64,000 nt of DNA from Mesorhizobium sp. CA8 (GTDB lineage Bacteria; Pseudomonadota; Alphaproteobacteria; Rhizobiales; Rhizobiaceae): positions 1 to 64,000 of the forward strand of contig NZ_JAIUHG010000020.1 in assembly GCF_020164955.1 (NCBI RefSeq), in the 5' to 3' direction. The notes below the pieces were generated by a model, which saw nothing but the letters and a program-made list of their open reading frames with translations, did not search any database and was not told where the DNA came from. The position numbers and the translations under genes were made by a program. Each line of letters begins with the position of its first letter. The stretch's first letter is position 1. This document shows, piece after piece, positions 52,114 through 61,069 of the stretch.

Positions 52114-53834
52114 TGGCATTGTTCATCCCGCCAATCAATCCGGACACGATCGAGCATGGATCAGAGGCCGACGTCGCGCGCGCAATGCAAGCCAGCCTCG
52201 GGGCCGGCTTTATCGTCATGCATTCCCTGCCATGGGCAAATCCTGCCCGCGACGATCTCGCCGCGCCGGCTCGCGAGGGTGAGGCCGACTTCCTGATCCT
52301 TCACCGTCAGCACGGTGTGCTCGTTCTGGAAGTTAAGGGCGGCGAAATCGAAGTTAGGCAGCGTCGTTGGTTTCGGCGCAAGAAGAGTTGTGTCGAAGAA
52401 ATAAAAGACCCGGTTCGACAGGCCTCTCGAAGCAAGTGGGCTCTGAGGAAGCGTGTCGAACTGATATGCGGGAGGGCTCTCGTCGAGCGCGTGACCTGGG
52501 GCACGGCGGTTGCTTTCCCCCACTGCGTGTTCAAGGGCGAGGCACCGACAGATCTTCCGATCGAGGCCGTGCTCTCGATCGACGACATGGCCGACCTCGA
52601 GGCGGGATTGACGCGGGTCTATAAGGCCAACGGTGCCTTCAAACCCGAACTCTCGATTGAAGATCTCGAGGCGGTGCGCAAGGCGCTAGCGCCAGAGTTC
52701 CGGATCTACGAACCGCTCAGTGTAAGCCTGTCCGCCAATGAGGCGACGCTCTCGCGACTGACCCATCAGCAACTTCAGGTTTTGCGCGGGTTCGAGACCA
52801 ATCCTCGTGCGATCATCGAAGGCGTCGCCGGATCCGGCAAAACGCTCGTGGCCATGCAGCGCGCACGGTCGTTTGCGGGCGCGGGCCACAGAGTGTTGTT
52901 TACCTGTTTCAACTCCGAACTCGCGAAGTGGATTCGGGAGGAGTTCGCCGACGAACTCGTCGAGAATGGGGGACGCATCAGGGTTGAGAACTTCCATCGC
53001 CTCGCGGCCGACCTTTGCCGAGAGGCTGGTATCGAATTCAACGCGAATGCCTCCGAGCCGCAGAAATGGTGGGACGAACTGGTGCCCGATCTGCTCGCGC
53101 AGGCGGCAATGGATATCTATAGCGATGGACTGCCGTTTACTGCACTCGTGGTCGACGAGGCGCAGGACTTTTCGCCCGGCTGGTGGGACGCGCTTGAGTA
53201 TCTCCTCGAGGAGAACGGTCCGGTTTGGGCATTTCTTGATACAGCGCAGAGCCTACGTCGCGAGCCGGTGGATCCGCCCATTAAGGGTGCGTTCCGCTTC
53301 CGGCTAGACATCAACTGCCGGAACACGCGCCGAATCGTCGCCTGCGCCACCGCCGCGACCAACATAGCCTCCTTACCGTTCGAGACAGCACCCCTCGGAA
53401 GGCCTCCGAAGATCATTACTCCCCCTAGCGCCGCATCGATCGCCGGGCTGATCCAGGGAGAACTGCGTTCGCTGTTGAAAGAGCACCGGCTCACATCGCG
53501 TCAAATCGCCATTCTTGGTCCAGCCGCTAAGGGAAAGGGACCGCTCGCGAACGTCCGTGATGTTGACGGAGTGTCGCTCGTTGAAGATGCCGGGACCTGG
53601 CGCGAGGGCGGCGGCATCTTGGTGACGACCGCGCGCAGTTTTAAGGGACTCGAAGCCGACGTGGTAGTGCTTGCCGATTTTTCGGGGCTCGGTGGCCTTT
53701 TCACGGTTTGCGATCTCTATGTCGCGCTGACGCGTGCTCGTTCGCATCTGATCATAGTGGCGCACGATCGATCGTCGCGCGAACAACTGGATGATGCGAT
53801 CGCGGCGGCTGTAGCCCTTGGCTCCGACGAATGA
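52113..53834 (+). CDS. NERD nuclease fused to an SF1 (UvrD-like) helicase
   Basis: The 573-residue protein has an N-terminal NERD (nuclease-related) domain with EGEADFLILHRQHGVLVLEV followed by KGG, the acidic and E-x-K catalytic residues, around residues 55-75. The rest is a superfamily 1 helicase: Walker A GVAGSGKTLVAM (about 237), LVVDEAQDFSPGWW (about 347), TTARSFKGLEADVV and LYVALTRARSHLII. It starts by a TGATG overlap with the giant helicase and in turn overlaps the next gene (ATGA), so all three are coupled. A nuclease-helicase of this kind is a likely effector that degrades invading DNA. Confidence 0.8.
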   Translation: MALFIPPINPDTIEHGSEADVARAMQASLGAGFIVMHSLPWANPARDDLAAPAREGEADFLILHRQHGVLVLEVKGGEIEVRQRRWFRRKKSCVEEIKDPVRQASRSKWALRKRVELICGRALVERVTWGTAVAFPHCVFKGEAPTDLPIEAVLSIDDMADLEAGLTRVYKANGAFKPELSIEDLEAVRKALAPEFRIYEPLSVSLSANEATLSRLTHQQLQVLRGFETNPRAIIEGVAGSGKTLVAMQRARSFAGAGHRVLFTCFNSELAKWIREEFADELVENGGRIRVENFHRLAADLCREAGIEFNANASEPQKWWDELVPDLLAQAAMDIYSDGLPFTALVVDEAQDFSPGWWDALEYLLEENGPVWAFLDTAQSLRREPVDPPIKGAFRFRLDINCRNTRRIVACATAATNIASLPFETAPLGRPPKIITPPSAASIAGLIQGELRSLLKEHRLTSRQIAILGPAAKGKGPLANVRDVDGVSLVEDAGTWREGGGILVTTARSFKGLEADVVVLADFSGLGGLFTVCDLYVALTRARSHLIIVAHDRSSREQLDDAIAAAVALGSDE

Positions 53835-54781
53835 GCAAGAGTTCACTATGGGCGGCAGTCCTACACCTCGACACCGAAGAGGCACTGCCAGGCAGCGTAT
53901 TAAGGCACATCCGCGACGCAATCCGGGAGGGGGGTTATGTCAGTCGAGGCCGCATCACCAGCGGAATAAAGGAGGCTTATCGCCCTCTGGGCATCGCCGA
54001 AGACACTTTGCGCGCAGTGATCGACGACGCGATCGGCTTGCTCATGCGATCGGGAGATATCGATGAACTAGCGACCGGTGCCGGTCGCGGATATGCGCCG
54101 ACTACTCCGCGGCGTTTGGTGTGGGGTGGCGCCGACAATGTGGTACTCGGTGCGGTGGAGCTCAGTTCTAGCGATCCGATCAGGCGATTGCCGCTGGATG
54201 GGAGAATGGATTTGATCCCGACGCCTCTCCACGTCGAGCTAGGTCGACCAGCGTGGCTGGATGCCCTCGTTGAACTGGGCGGTGCGGACCAGCCCCAGGA
54301 TGATGCCAAGGCACTCTGGGAGTATGCTCGAGCTCTGGCGAATTCGGGCGAGCGGTATTCCCTCGATGAACCGCAGAACCTGGCGGTGCTGAGCGGATCG
54401 GGTGCCTACTTTGGCACGCCGGACGGCCCGAGCGGGCGGTGGGCTCGGGCCGCCGGTGACGGATGCTTTGCAGCGATGATCAGCGGAGGGTATCGGAAGC
54501 GCCGCGTCATTTTGGCGATTGAGAATGGAAAGGCAACGGTGTGGGAGCCGCCGACACGCGACATCTGGCACTGGATTATCGTAGGCATCACACTGTCCGT
54601 GGGACAACCGGTCTGGGCCATTAACCGAGAGGCAGGAACGTTCGAATTCCTCACACCGCCGCCGCGACAAGTCGAGCGAGCTGCGTTGCTGACCGGCGAG
54701 CAGGTCAACGCTTGGTCCTGGCGCCTCGACGATCAAGCGCGTGGCGTCATTAAGCGCCTGCTAGGCTCTCCTCGGACATAG
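53831..54781 (+). CDS. Unknown protein ending the rightward defence-like operon
   Basis: The 316-residue protein starts by an ATGA overlap. The first 90 residues look like a winged-helix unit (RHIRDAIREGGYVSRGRITS, TLRAVIDDAIGLLMRSGDI). The remainder is a mixed fold with RRLVWGGADNVVLGAVELSS and TVWEPPTRDIWHWIIVGITL. I do not recognise a family. Its last 32 bases overlap the convergent SNF2-helicase gene. Tight coupling to the helicases implies a role in the same system, perhaps DNA recognition. Confidence 0.7.
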   Translation: MSKSSLWAAVLHLDTEEALPGSVLRHIRDAIREGGYVSRGRITSGIKEAYRPLGIAEDTLRAVIDDAIGLLMRSGDIDELATGAGRGYAPTTPRRLVWGGADNVVLGAVELSSSDPIRRLPLDGRMDLIPTPLHVELGRPAWLDALVELGGADQPQDDAKALWEYARALANSGERYSLDEPQNLAVLSGSGAYFGTPDGPSGRWARAAGDGCFAAMISGGYRKRRVILAIENGKATVWEPPTRDIWHWIIVGITLSVGQPVWAINREAGTFEFLTPPPRQVERAALLTGEQVNAWSWRLDDQARGVIKRLLGSPRT

Positions 54782-57620
54782 TCCTGGGAACAACCCAGAA
54801 ATACCGCCGCTTGCTCAGCGCAGCTGCTTTCGAAACGCTGCCGGCCACTCCGGTAAGCCAAGCCTTGCGCGCGGCGCTTGCCCTCTCACTGATTTCGACC
54901 GCCAGCTTTGCCCCACGCACTGCCGCCTGATTGAAAACCAGCTTCTGATCTAACGCCTCGGCACTTGCCAGTTCGGCTCGCGCCGCTTTGACATGCTGCA
55001 CCGCATCTGCGTCGACCGCGAACAGGCGAGTCTCCATAGCGCTCTTGATGGAAACGAGCGCGCGACCAAGCGCTTCAGACCCCCTTTTTTGCAGGTCCGC
55101 CTGTGCGGCGGCGCGAGCCTCCGCAATCTGCGGCTCGGCAAGAGATGATCGTCGTCGCGAAAGCTGGCGACCGCGCAACCGGTCATGTGACGGATCCAGG
55201 ATCGCGCCGGCTGCCGTCATCGCCGGTGAGAAGCTGCCCGTGTTCTCGACAAACAGGCTCATCAGGAAAACGGGCGGGCAGCGGTCGAGTAGCCAACGGC
55301 GGTCGGCAGCGAGCGATGCTTCAAGGGATCGTAGCGCGGTGTTTCGCGCATCCTGTTCGGGTTTCGACGCCTGCCTATCGATCGGGCCGATGATTGCATA
55401 CAAGTCCGGCGCCAGCGCACTGGAGAGATCGAGCACTGCAACTGCGATGAAGAGCCTCCTGCCTTCCCAGGCGAGGATTGGATGACCGGGTGGGAACTCT
55501 ACGACGAACTCAGTCGTGAGGTCGCTTGATATGGGCTTTCTAACGAGTGCATCGATCAATTGGTCGTGCAAGCTGCAGCCATGATCGAGGAAGTGCAGGC
55601 GGCGCTTCTGGCCGTCCTTCTGCTCTACATAGGTGTTAGGAGGGCATTCAATCGCGGTGCGTTTCGCGATGAAGGCTTGCCGATGCCAGGAACTCCGGTT
55701 GTCGATGTCGGGCAGGGCCAATTCTGGTTCGCGACCATCACCTCTGTACCAGATGGTTTTGAAGCTCTGTTGGCCGTCCTTTCCGCTGCGGATGTCGAAA
55801 TACTCTTCGCGCGCTAGCTTCAGAAGGACATCCAGACCTCGCTCGCGCCACTGGAACCAGTTGAGTTTTCGATCCTCGGCCTCGGCCGTGAGCGGGCACG
55901 CATAGTCGCGGTTGCGCAGACCAGCAGCTCTCTTTTCTGCGATCGTAGTACGGGGGCTAGGCGGTAGTTTGGTACTCTTCAGCCAATCATCTGCAGTTTC
56001 GCCGAGGTTGCGCGCATGTGATGTGGCGTCGCTCCAACTCGCTCCGCGATCACCTTCAGCCGCCGCGTTAATCGCCTTGCTGATAGCCTCCCATTCAGAG
56101 TCGTCCCAAACCTCGCTTCTCTCAAACACCTTCGTCGCCTCGAGCACATCGAGGATTCGAGCCTCGATTGAGTTCTCCGTCACGATGGGGGTGATGGCGA
56201 TGGTTCGACTTGATGGAACCCCTCGCGTCCCCAGGCGGTCGATGCGCCCGATCCACTGCTGAATGTCCGGCGGCGACCACGGGAGCGCGAAGAAGATGAT
56301 CTCGTCTGCGAACTGAAGATTGTGACCTTCACGAGCGTCGAGCGCGGCAATCAAGATATGCGCTTCCCCGCTGACGAAATCTTCGAGCGCGCCTTTGAGC
56401 AAGGCGACTTGAACTTCGAGTTCTTCGGCTGCTCGCATCACACGACGTTTTCGAGCGACCTTGGCATCGACGAGCTTCGTCAGTGCATCGTAAAGGTAAT
56501 CAGTGGTGGGATTGTCCTCCGCGACGATCACGATGCGAGCGTCGGGCTTGCTGGCGCGGACCTCTCGAACGTGGTCGACGAGTGCATCAAGCTTGGCGTC
56601 CCCCGGTTCTTCGCGTAGCACGGTCTCGATGTGCCGCCAGGCATCTGCAACGGCTTGCGTCCGTTTGAGCGTTGAGAGTCGTTCACGAAGCGATTGCGGA
56701 CTGCGACCCGCAACTTGGAGCAGCGCGTCCCGCCTATAATCGAGACCGGCCGCTTCGGCCGCCTCAAGGTAGGCTCGAGTCGCTTTGGCGCGCTCCACGT
56801 CGCCGTCAGTTGGCGCAACGCGGATCGGTTGATAGCGGCGCTGTGGCAAAGTGTCGGGATAGTCGGTGCGTTGAGTTCGAATGAGCCGCCGGTAGAGGCC
56901 ATAGCTGTCCCCGACCGCTCGACGGCGGGCGGCGTCGGTAAGTTCGCCGCGGAATCGGTCGAAGGCTGCCTGTTCGCGCTCCGAGAGTACCTCAAGGACA
57001 TTGCGGCCTTCGGCCCGGGCAATTCGCGCAGCCTCCGGCTCGAGCAACTCCATGAGTTCGCCGCGCGTGCGAACTTGGTGAAGCGCCGGAGTGGCTGTCA
57101 TCGCGATAACGTGCGGAATTGTTCGTGCGGCCGCGATCAGTTCATTGCGAACCGCGACCTGCAGCTTGGTAAACTCGTCGACGAGAAGCATGTCGACTCT
57201 GTCGGCAGCGATCTTTCCGCCCGCCACGATCCGGCTCGGCCGGATGAGGCGCATAAGGAGATTACTGTTGGGCCCCCCCGACTCGCCGGCTTCGATCGCG
57301 ATTGTGTGGCCGCGCGCCAGCAACTCCTCTTCCCATTGCTCGACCAGGTCGTCGGGCACGACGAGCGCAACGTTGAACAGGCGGGAAGACTGCGCTGCAA
57401 GCGCGCGCATTACCATGATTGCCTGGACAGTCTTCCCAAGGCCGACCTCGTCGGCGAGCAACCAGCGACAGGCCGACGCGGTCAACATACGATGGACGCT
57501 ATCGAGTTGATGCGGATAGGCGAACGCGCCCACCCCGAGCGCGCCAAGCAAAGCTTGATCGCGGTCGCAGCGACGCGCTTCCGCATGGAGGTTAAGCAGA
57601 AGCCGATTGAAGTCGCTCAT
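54750..57620 (-). CDS. SNF2-type helicase, DpdE/DrmD-like
   Basis: This 956-residue SWI2/SNF2 ATPase has LLADEVGLGKTVQAIMVMRA (residues 54-73), a Walker B written LLVDEFTKLQ (DEFT in place of DEAH), AMTATPALHQ, and the second-domain motif QWIGRIDRLGTRG (about 460). A further 480 residues follow without a recognisable domain. The organisation resembles the stand-alone SNF2 proteins of DISARM (DrmD) and Dpd (DpdE) clusters. It is translated leftward, coupled by ATGA to the upstream 960-residue gene. Its role is probably translocation on DNA within the same defence locus. Confidence 0.8.
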   Translation of the reverse strand: MSDFNRLLLNLHAEARRCDRDQALLGALGVGAFAYPHQLDSVHRMLTASACRWLLADEVGLGKTVQAIMVMRALAAQSSRLFNVALVVPDDLVEQWEEELLARGHTIAIEAGESGGPNSNLLMRLIRPSRIVAGGKIAADRVDMLLVDEFTKLQVAVRNELIAAARTIPHVIAMTATPALHQVRTRGELMELLEPEAARIARAEGRNVLEVLSEREQAAFDRFRGELTDAARRRAVGDSYGLYRRLIRTQRTDYPDTLPQRRYQPIRVAPTDGDVERAKATRAYLEAAEAAGLDYRRDALLQVAGRSPQSLRERLSTLKRTQAVADAWRHIETVLREEPGDAKLDALVDHVREVRASKPDARIVIVAEDNPTTDYLYDALTKLVDAKVARKRRVMRAAEELEVQVALLKGALEDFVSGEAHILIAALDAREGHNLQFADEIIFFALPWSPPDIQQWIGRIDRLGTRGVPSSRTIAITPIVTENSIEARILDVLEATKVFERSEVWDDSEWEAISKAINAAAEGDRGASWSDATSHARNLGETADDWLKSTKLPPSPRTTIAEKRAAGLRNRDYACPLTAEAEDRKLNWFQWRERGLDVLLKLAREEYFDIRSGKDGQQSFKTIWYRGDGREPELALPDIDNRSSWHRQAFIAKRTAIECPPNTYVEQKDGQKRRLHFLDHGCSLHDQLIDALVRKPISSDLTTEFVVEFPPGHPILAWEGRRLFIAVAVLDLSSALAPDLYAIIGPIDRQASKPEQDARNTALRSLEASLAADRRWLLDRCPPVFLMSLFVENTGSFSPAMTAAGAILDPSHDRLRGRQLSRRRSSLAEPQIAEARAAAQADLQKRGSEALGRALVSIKSAMETRLFAVDADAVQHVKAARAELASAEALDQKLVFNQAAVRGAKLAVEISERASAARKAWLTGVAGSVSKAAALSKRRYFWVVPRTMSEESLAGA

Positions 57621-60499
57621 GAGACCGCGCCTCGCGTCGCATCCATACGGATCGCCGCATAACGGCTCGCTCGAGCGACGAACGGGTCATTGACCAGCAC
57701 GCGCATCGCAGCATCAAGCGCGTCGCAAGCGGCGGGGGAAAGCCACAGTTGGAGCGCGGCAGCAGCCGCTTCAGCGCTCAGTTGTCCCCGCGGCAGCGCG
57801 AAGGTGCGGGACCACGCCGCGAGATCCTCGGCCATCTCGGCAACGCCGATGTTAAAATAGAAGCGGTCGCGCAGTTGTTGCCCCCCTTCATCAGGCGCGA
57901 TCAGGCGCGCGAGGCGTGATCGACGGACCCGGCGTATGGCTTCCTCCGCCGCAGAGGCCCACGCATCTTCCGAACTACCGAAATCGCAATCATCCGGATC
58001 GACGTCAGCCAAGGAGCCCCGCGCCTGAAGGGTATTCACCGCGTCGGTGAAGCCAAGATTGAGCGCGTCGTCCATCGCGTCGTCTCGCGGAGCCGGCCGA
58101 GTAAGCGGCCAGTCTGGATCGAGGTCACGGGCCCGGACCGCAAACGCCTCGGCAAAGTCCCCAGCGTAACGTTCCGGAACACCCTCGGGCAGGCTGGCGA
58201 GACCCTGCTCCAGCGCGACCAGATACAGCGCTTCGTGAGGGTCGGAGCAGGAGGATTTGTCCTCTCGCTCTCGATCGAGCCACTCACGACCACAGAGATT
58301 GTAGATCAGCGGTTCTTCGAATTGCTGCACGACCCGACTTTTCGCTGCCAGAGCTTGCAAAGTTCCGCACTCTGCGCGTGACCACGCGATGCGTGCCCGC
58401 GCGAGATCTCCGCTCCCCCGCTCCCCATCGCGAAGCTGGCGTGAGCCAAAGTCATTGCTAAAGCCGGAAGCGAAATCGCCAAGATTGAAGCTTGGACTCG
58501 CTAGGAGATTCATCGGATCTGCGAAGCGACCGTCGCCGAACCGAAATACGTACCCGACGGCGCCCCGCTCGGGCCGAATGACGGCCGGCGCCGGAGCGAA
58601 GCGGTGCGGCGCCGTGGCGGGCGCACAGGCCATACTGGCCGAGCCGTCTGCCTCGATCAGAGTTGGAGGAGTGGTTGACCAGTCAACAGCCCCCGTCGGT
58701 CGTGCGAGTGGCACTTCGATAGTGGCTAGCCGGCCAACCGAGAAACGAAGAGTACCCGCCCCACTCTCGAGGAGTCGTGTGCGGACAACGTCCGCATACA
58801 GGCCCTTCAGAAGGGGCGAATGCTGGTCGACAGTGGCAGGAAGCTCAGCAAGTTCGCCGACGCTACGAACGATGAGCTTACCATTGATTTCAAGCTCAGC
58901 TATGAGCGGAACGGCTCTCAGCGCATGTGCGCTTTCGAGACGCAACTGCAGCCTCCGCTCTATGAGCGCAGAGAATGCTCCAGCACGCTCGAGGAGCGAC
59001 AAGCTGATCGGCATATCGTCCGGCTCCTGGGCGTCCTCGCCGCGTACGCGAGGCTGTCCATTCATCTGCTCACCATTGCGCAGCCGCCGAGGTTCGCCAA
59101 CGTCGATCGGGGGCCCCGGCCGATAGATCGTGAAGGGTCTGTCGGGCCGAACCACGCCCTGAGGTGCGATGATCGCGTCGATCGGGTGGCGGGCCGCTAA
59201 GATGCGATCTTTGGCAGCTAACAGTCCATGGTTGCCGAGGACCGCGCGCACGGTTTCATCTGCAAGATTCGCCTCGAATATTCGATAGCCGGCGACCGAC
59301 CCGATGAAATGGAGCCGATCGAGAGAAGTAATTTCCGCGCGACAGGCAATCCATGCATGTCCGCTATTGAGATCGAAAGGCGCAAAGCGTTGCTCGCCAC
59401 GTGTGCGTTCGTCATTTACATCAAACAGCAAAGAGTCGTTCCAGTCTACGCTGCGGCTGGCAAGCGCTGCTGCAATCGTACTGCCCTCACCAAACACGGC
59501 CGCCGCATCACTGTAGGCGGCCTGATCCGATCGAGGGACGTCCGAGTGAGTTAACGCGAAAGGGCCGTCTCCAAGGGCAGTTTCACTATGCAGGCGCGCG
59601 CCCGCCCCCCAAAGCTGCGGCCGCCAACCGGCAGCGCGCGCGATGTTCTTAGCTTCATCAACCAGTTCACCGGCCAAGGCGGGCCATGTGGCATAAAGCT
59701 TCAAGCCAGTCGACTCGCGCGTCACCGTGAGGCGCCCCGGGGTCTCGGGAGCGGTTCTTCCTCCCTTAACCCGTCGGGCACGCCGGCGGGCAGCGCGAGC
59801 GGCAAAAAACGCTTCGGACGAGTTCGTGATCGCGTCGTGAAGGCGTGAATAGCTGACCGCCGAAATACCGCCCCCGCGGTTCTCCGTGAGCAAGGCGGTC
59901 AAGACTCGTTCCGACGCAGCCTCGAAACGTAACCAGTCGACCAGTCGGGCCCCTTCCGCTGCGCTCGCCCATGCTCGTAGGCTAGGGAAATTGGCGCTGC
60001 GCCCAAGACCAGGAAGTGCCGCCGATGGCGCTCTAGCGAGAAGGCGCGTGACGGGTCCAATGAGATCGAGCGGCAGTAAAGCATTCGCGATGGGCCAAGA
60101 CATTATTGAGTAGTGCGCGCTAAAGGCACTTTCCGAGGGCTTCGAAACCCTAAACTTGTGCGCAGTCGCCCTGAAGACGTCACCGAACCTCGCTCGATCC
60201 GACATCGTGATCGGCACCCCAAGCGCCGCAGCAAGCTTGTTCCAGTATTCGGTTCCGACCCCCTCGAATCTAAATCCAATCTCGGCCGCGATCGCACAAA
60301 GCAGGAGCGGGCTCCTGTCGAAGAGCGTTGCCAATTGGAGGTCGGTCAGGAATGGCTGCGCTTGCTCGAAACCGTCCGGCCAAAGGGCCGCCTCGTCGAC
60401 AGCTTCGACAAGTGTGACACCTGGCACTCGCTTCTTGTTGAAGGCAACGATCGCGCCGCGGAGGCGACGTTCGTAAGCGTCAATATCACCAAGCTTCAC
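57617..60499 (-). CDS. 960-residue protein of unknown family, partner of the SNF2 helicase
   Basis: The frame extends upstream but the best start is GTG 60499 (KLGDIDAYERRLRGAIVAFN) behind ATTGGGGGG, giving 960 residues. I recognise no domain. There is a helix-rich N-terminus, a central beta-rich half (GLKLYATWPALAGELVDEAK, ADETVRAVLGNHGLL) and a C-terminal acidic helical segment (DPDDCDFGSSEDAWASAAEE). The length and its pairing with a helicase recall DruH-like or DrmB-like large partners, but no motif confirms that. Its stop overlaps the SNF2 ATG, so the two proteins are made together and probably interact. Confidence 0.75.
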   Translation of the reverse strand: MKLGDIDAYERRLRGAIVAFNKKRVPGVTLVEAVDEAALWPDGFEQAQPFLTDLQLATLFDRSPLLLCAIAAEIGFRFEGVGTEYWNKLAAALGVPITMSDRARFGDVFRATAHKFRVSKPSESAFSAHYSIMSWPIANALLPLDLIGPVTRLLARAPSAALPGLGRSANFPSLRAWASAAEGARLVDWLRFEAASERVLTALLTENRGGGISAVSYSRLHDAITNSSEAFFAARAARRRARRVKGGRTAPETPGRLTVTRESTGLKLYATWPALAGELVDEAKNIARAAGWRPQLWGAGARLHSETALGDGPFALTHSDVPRSDQAAYSDAAAVFGEGSTIAAALASRSVDWNDSLLFDVNDERTRGEQRFAPFDLNSGHAWIACRAEITSLDRLHFIGSVAGYRIFEANLADETVRAVLGNHGLLAAKDRILAARHPIDAIIAPQGVVRPDRPFTIYRPGPPIDVGEPRRLRNGEQMNGQPRVRGEDAQEPDDMPISLSLLERAGAFSALIERRLQLRLESAHALRAVPLIAELEINGKLIVRSVGELAELPATVDQHSPLLKGLYADVVRTRLLESGAGTLRFSVGRLATIEVPLARPTGAVDWSTTPPTLIEADGSASMACAPATAPHRFAPAPAVIRPERGAVGYVFRFGDGRFADPMNLLASPSFNLGDFASGFSNDFGSRQLRDGERGSGDLARARIAWSRAECGTLQALAAKSRVVQQFEEPLIYNLCGREWLDREREDKSSCSDPHEALYLVALEQGLASLPEGVPERYAGDFAEAFAVRARDLDPDWPLTRPAPRDDAMDDALNLGFTDAVNTLQARGSLADVDPDDCDFGSSEDAWASAAEEAIRRVRRSRLARLIAPDEGGQQLRDRFYFNIGVAEMAEDLAAWSRTFALPRGQLSAEAAAAALQLWLSPAACDALDAAMRVLVNDPFVARASRYAAIRMDATRGAVS

Positions 60500-60991
60500 T
60501 GTCCCCCCAATATCAGGCCGCCGCCTTGTGGCACATAGGGCCACCTTGCGACACGATTGGCAACCAAAGTGTGATCTATGTCGGTATATCCGTTCTTTTG
60601 GTCGCGGGTAGCTGATTGGACTAAATCTGGATGGTTGAACGCTGCCCCGTGGCGACCTGAATTCGTGCGCTGACGATTCGCTGACTGTCATTTTGTGCGT
60701 AGAATTTTCTCTCTCGGTCGTCTTCTGCGGACCGCAGGGAAAACCGAGCGATGACTGGCAACAGCGAAAAATCTAGGCTAGTAATGATCATCTGGGCACA
60801 ACTGTCACATTTCCCTATAATCGCGTGACGTTTGTGGTTCACGACACCTGTACCGTAGTCAAACCTCAAAAAAAAGTTATTACCTCCTATCTTTGCCGTG
60901 GCAAGCTGTGGGTCTGAAACGGGGCCTCTCAAGTACTGCAAGGACTCGCATCTGACAGCGTCCACCACCGAAGCTCTTCCATCATTCCACT
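60500..60991. other. Divergent promoter region of the defence-like island
   Basis: The interval separates the leftward 960-residue gene from the rightward nuclease-like gene. Its centre (about 60690-60890) is less GC-rich, with AT runs such as CAAAAAAAAGTTATTACC-like sequence, so promoters are likely here. A 130-codon minus-strand frame (60621-61013) looks random-like and I do not call it. Confidence 0.4.
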
Positions 60992-61069
60992 GTGATCGAG
61001 AACCGTCCCACACATTTGACTCGTCAGGCCGACTACAACCGGTTTCCCGACCAGCCTTTTAGGATGTCC

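Noticed and set aside
42286-60499. A DISARM or Dpd system
   Set aside because: I see no methylase, no DrmC-like phospholipase D nuclease and no 7-deazaguanine insertion gene, so only single components resemble those systems.
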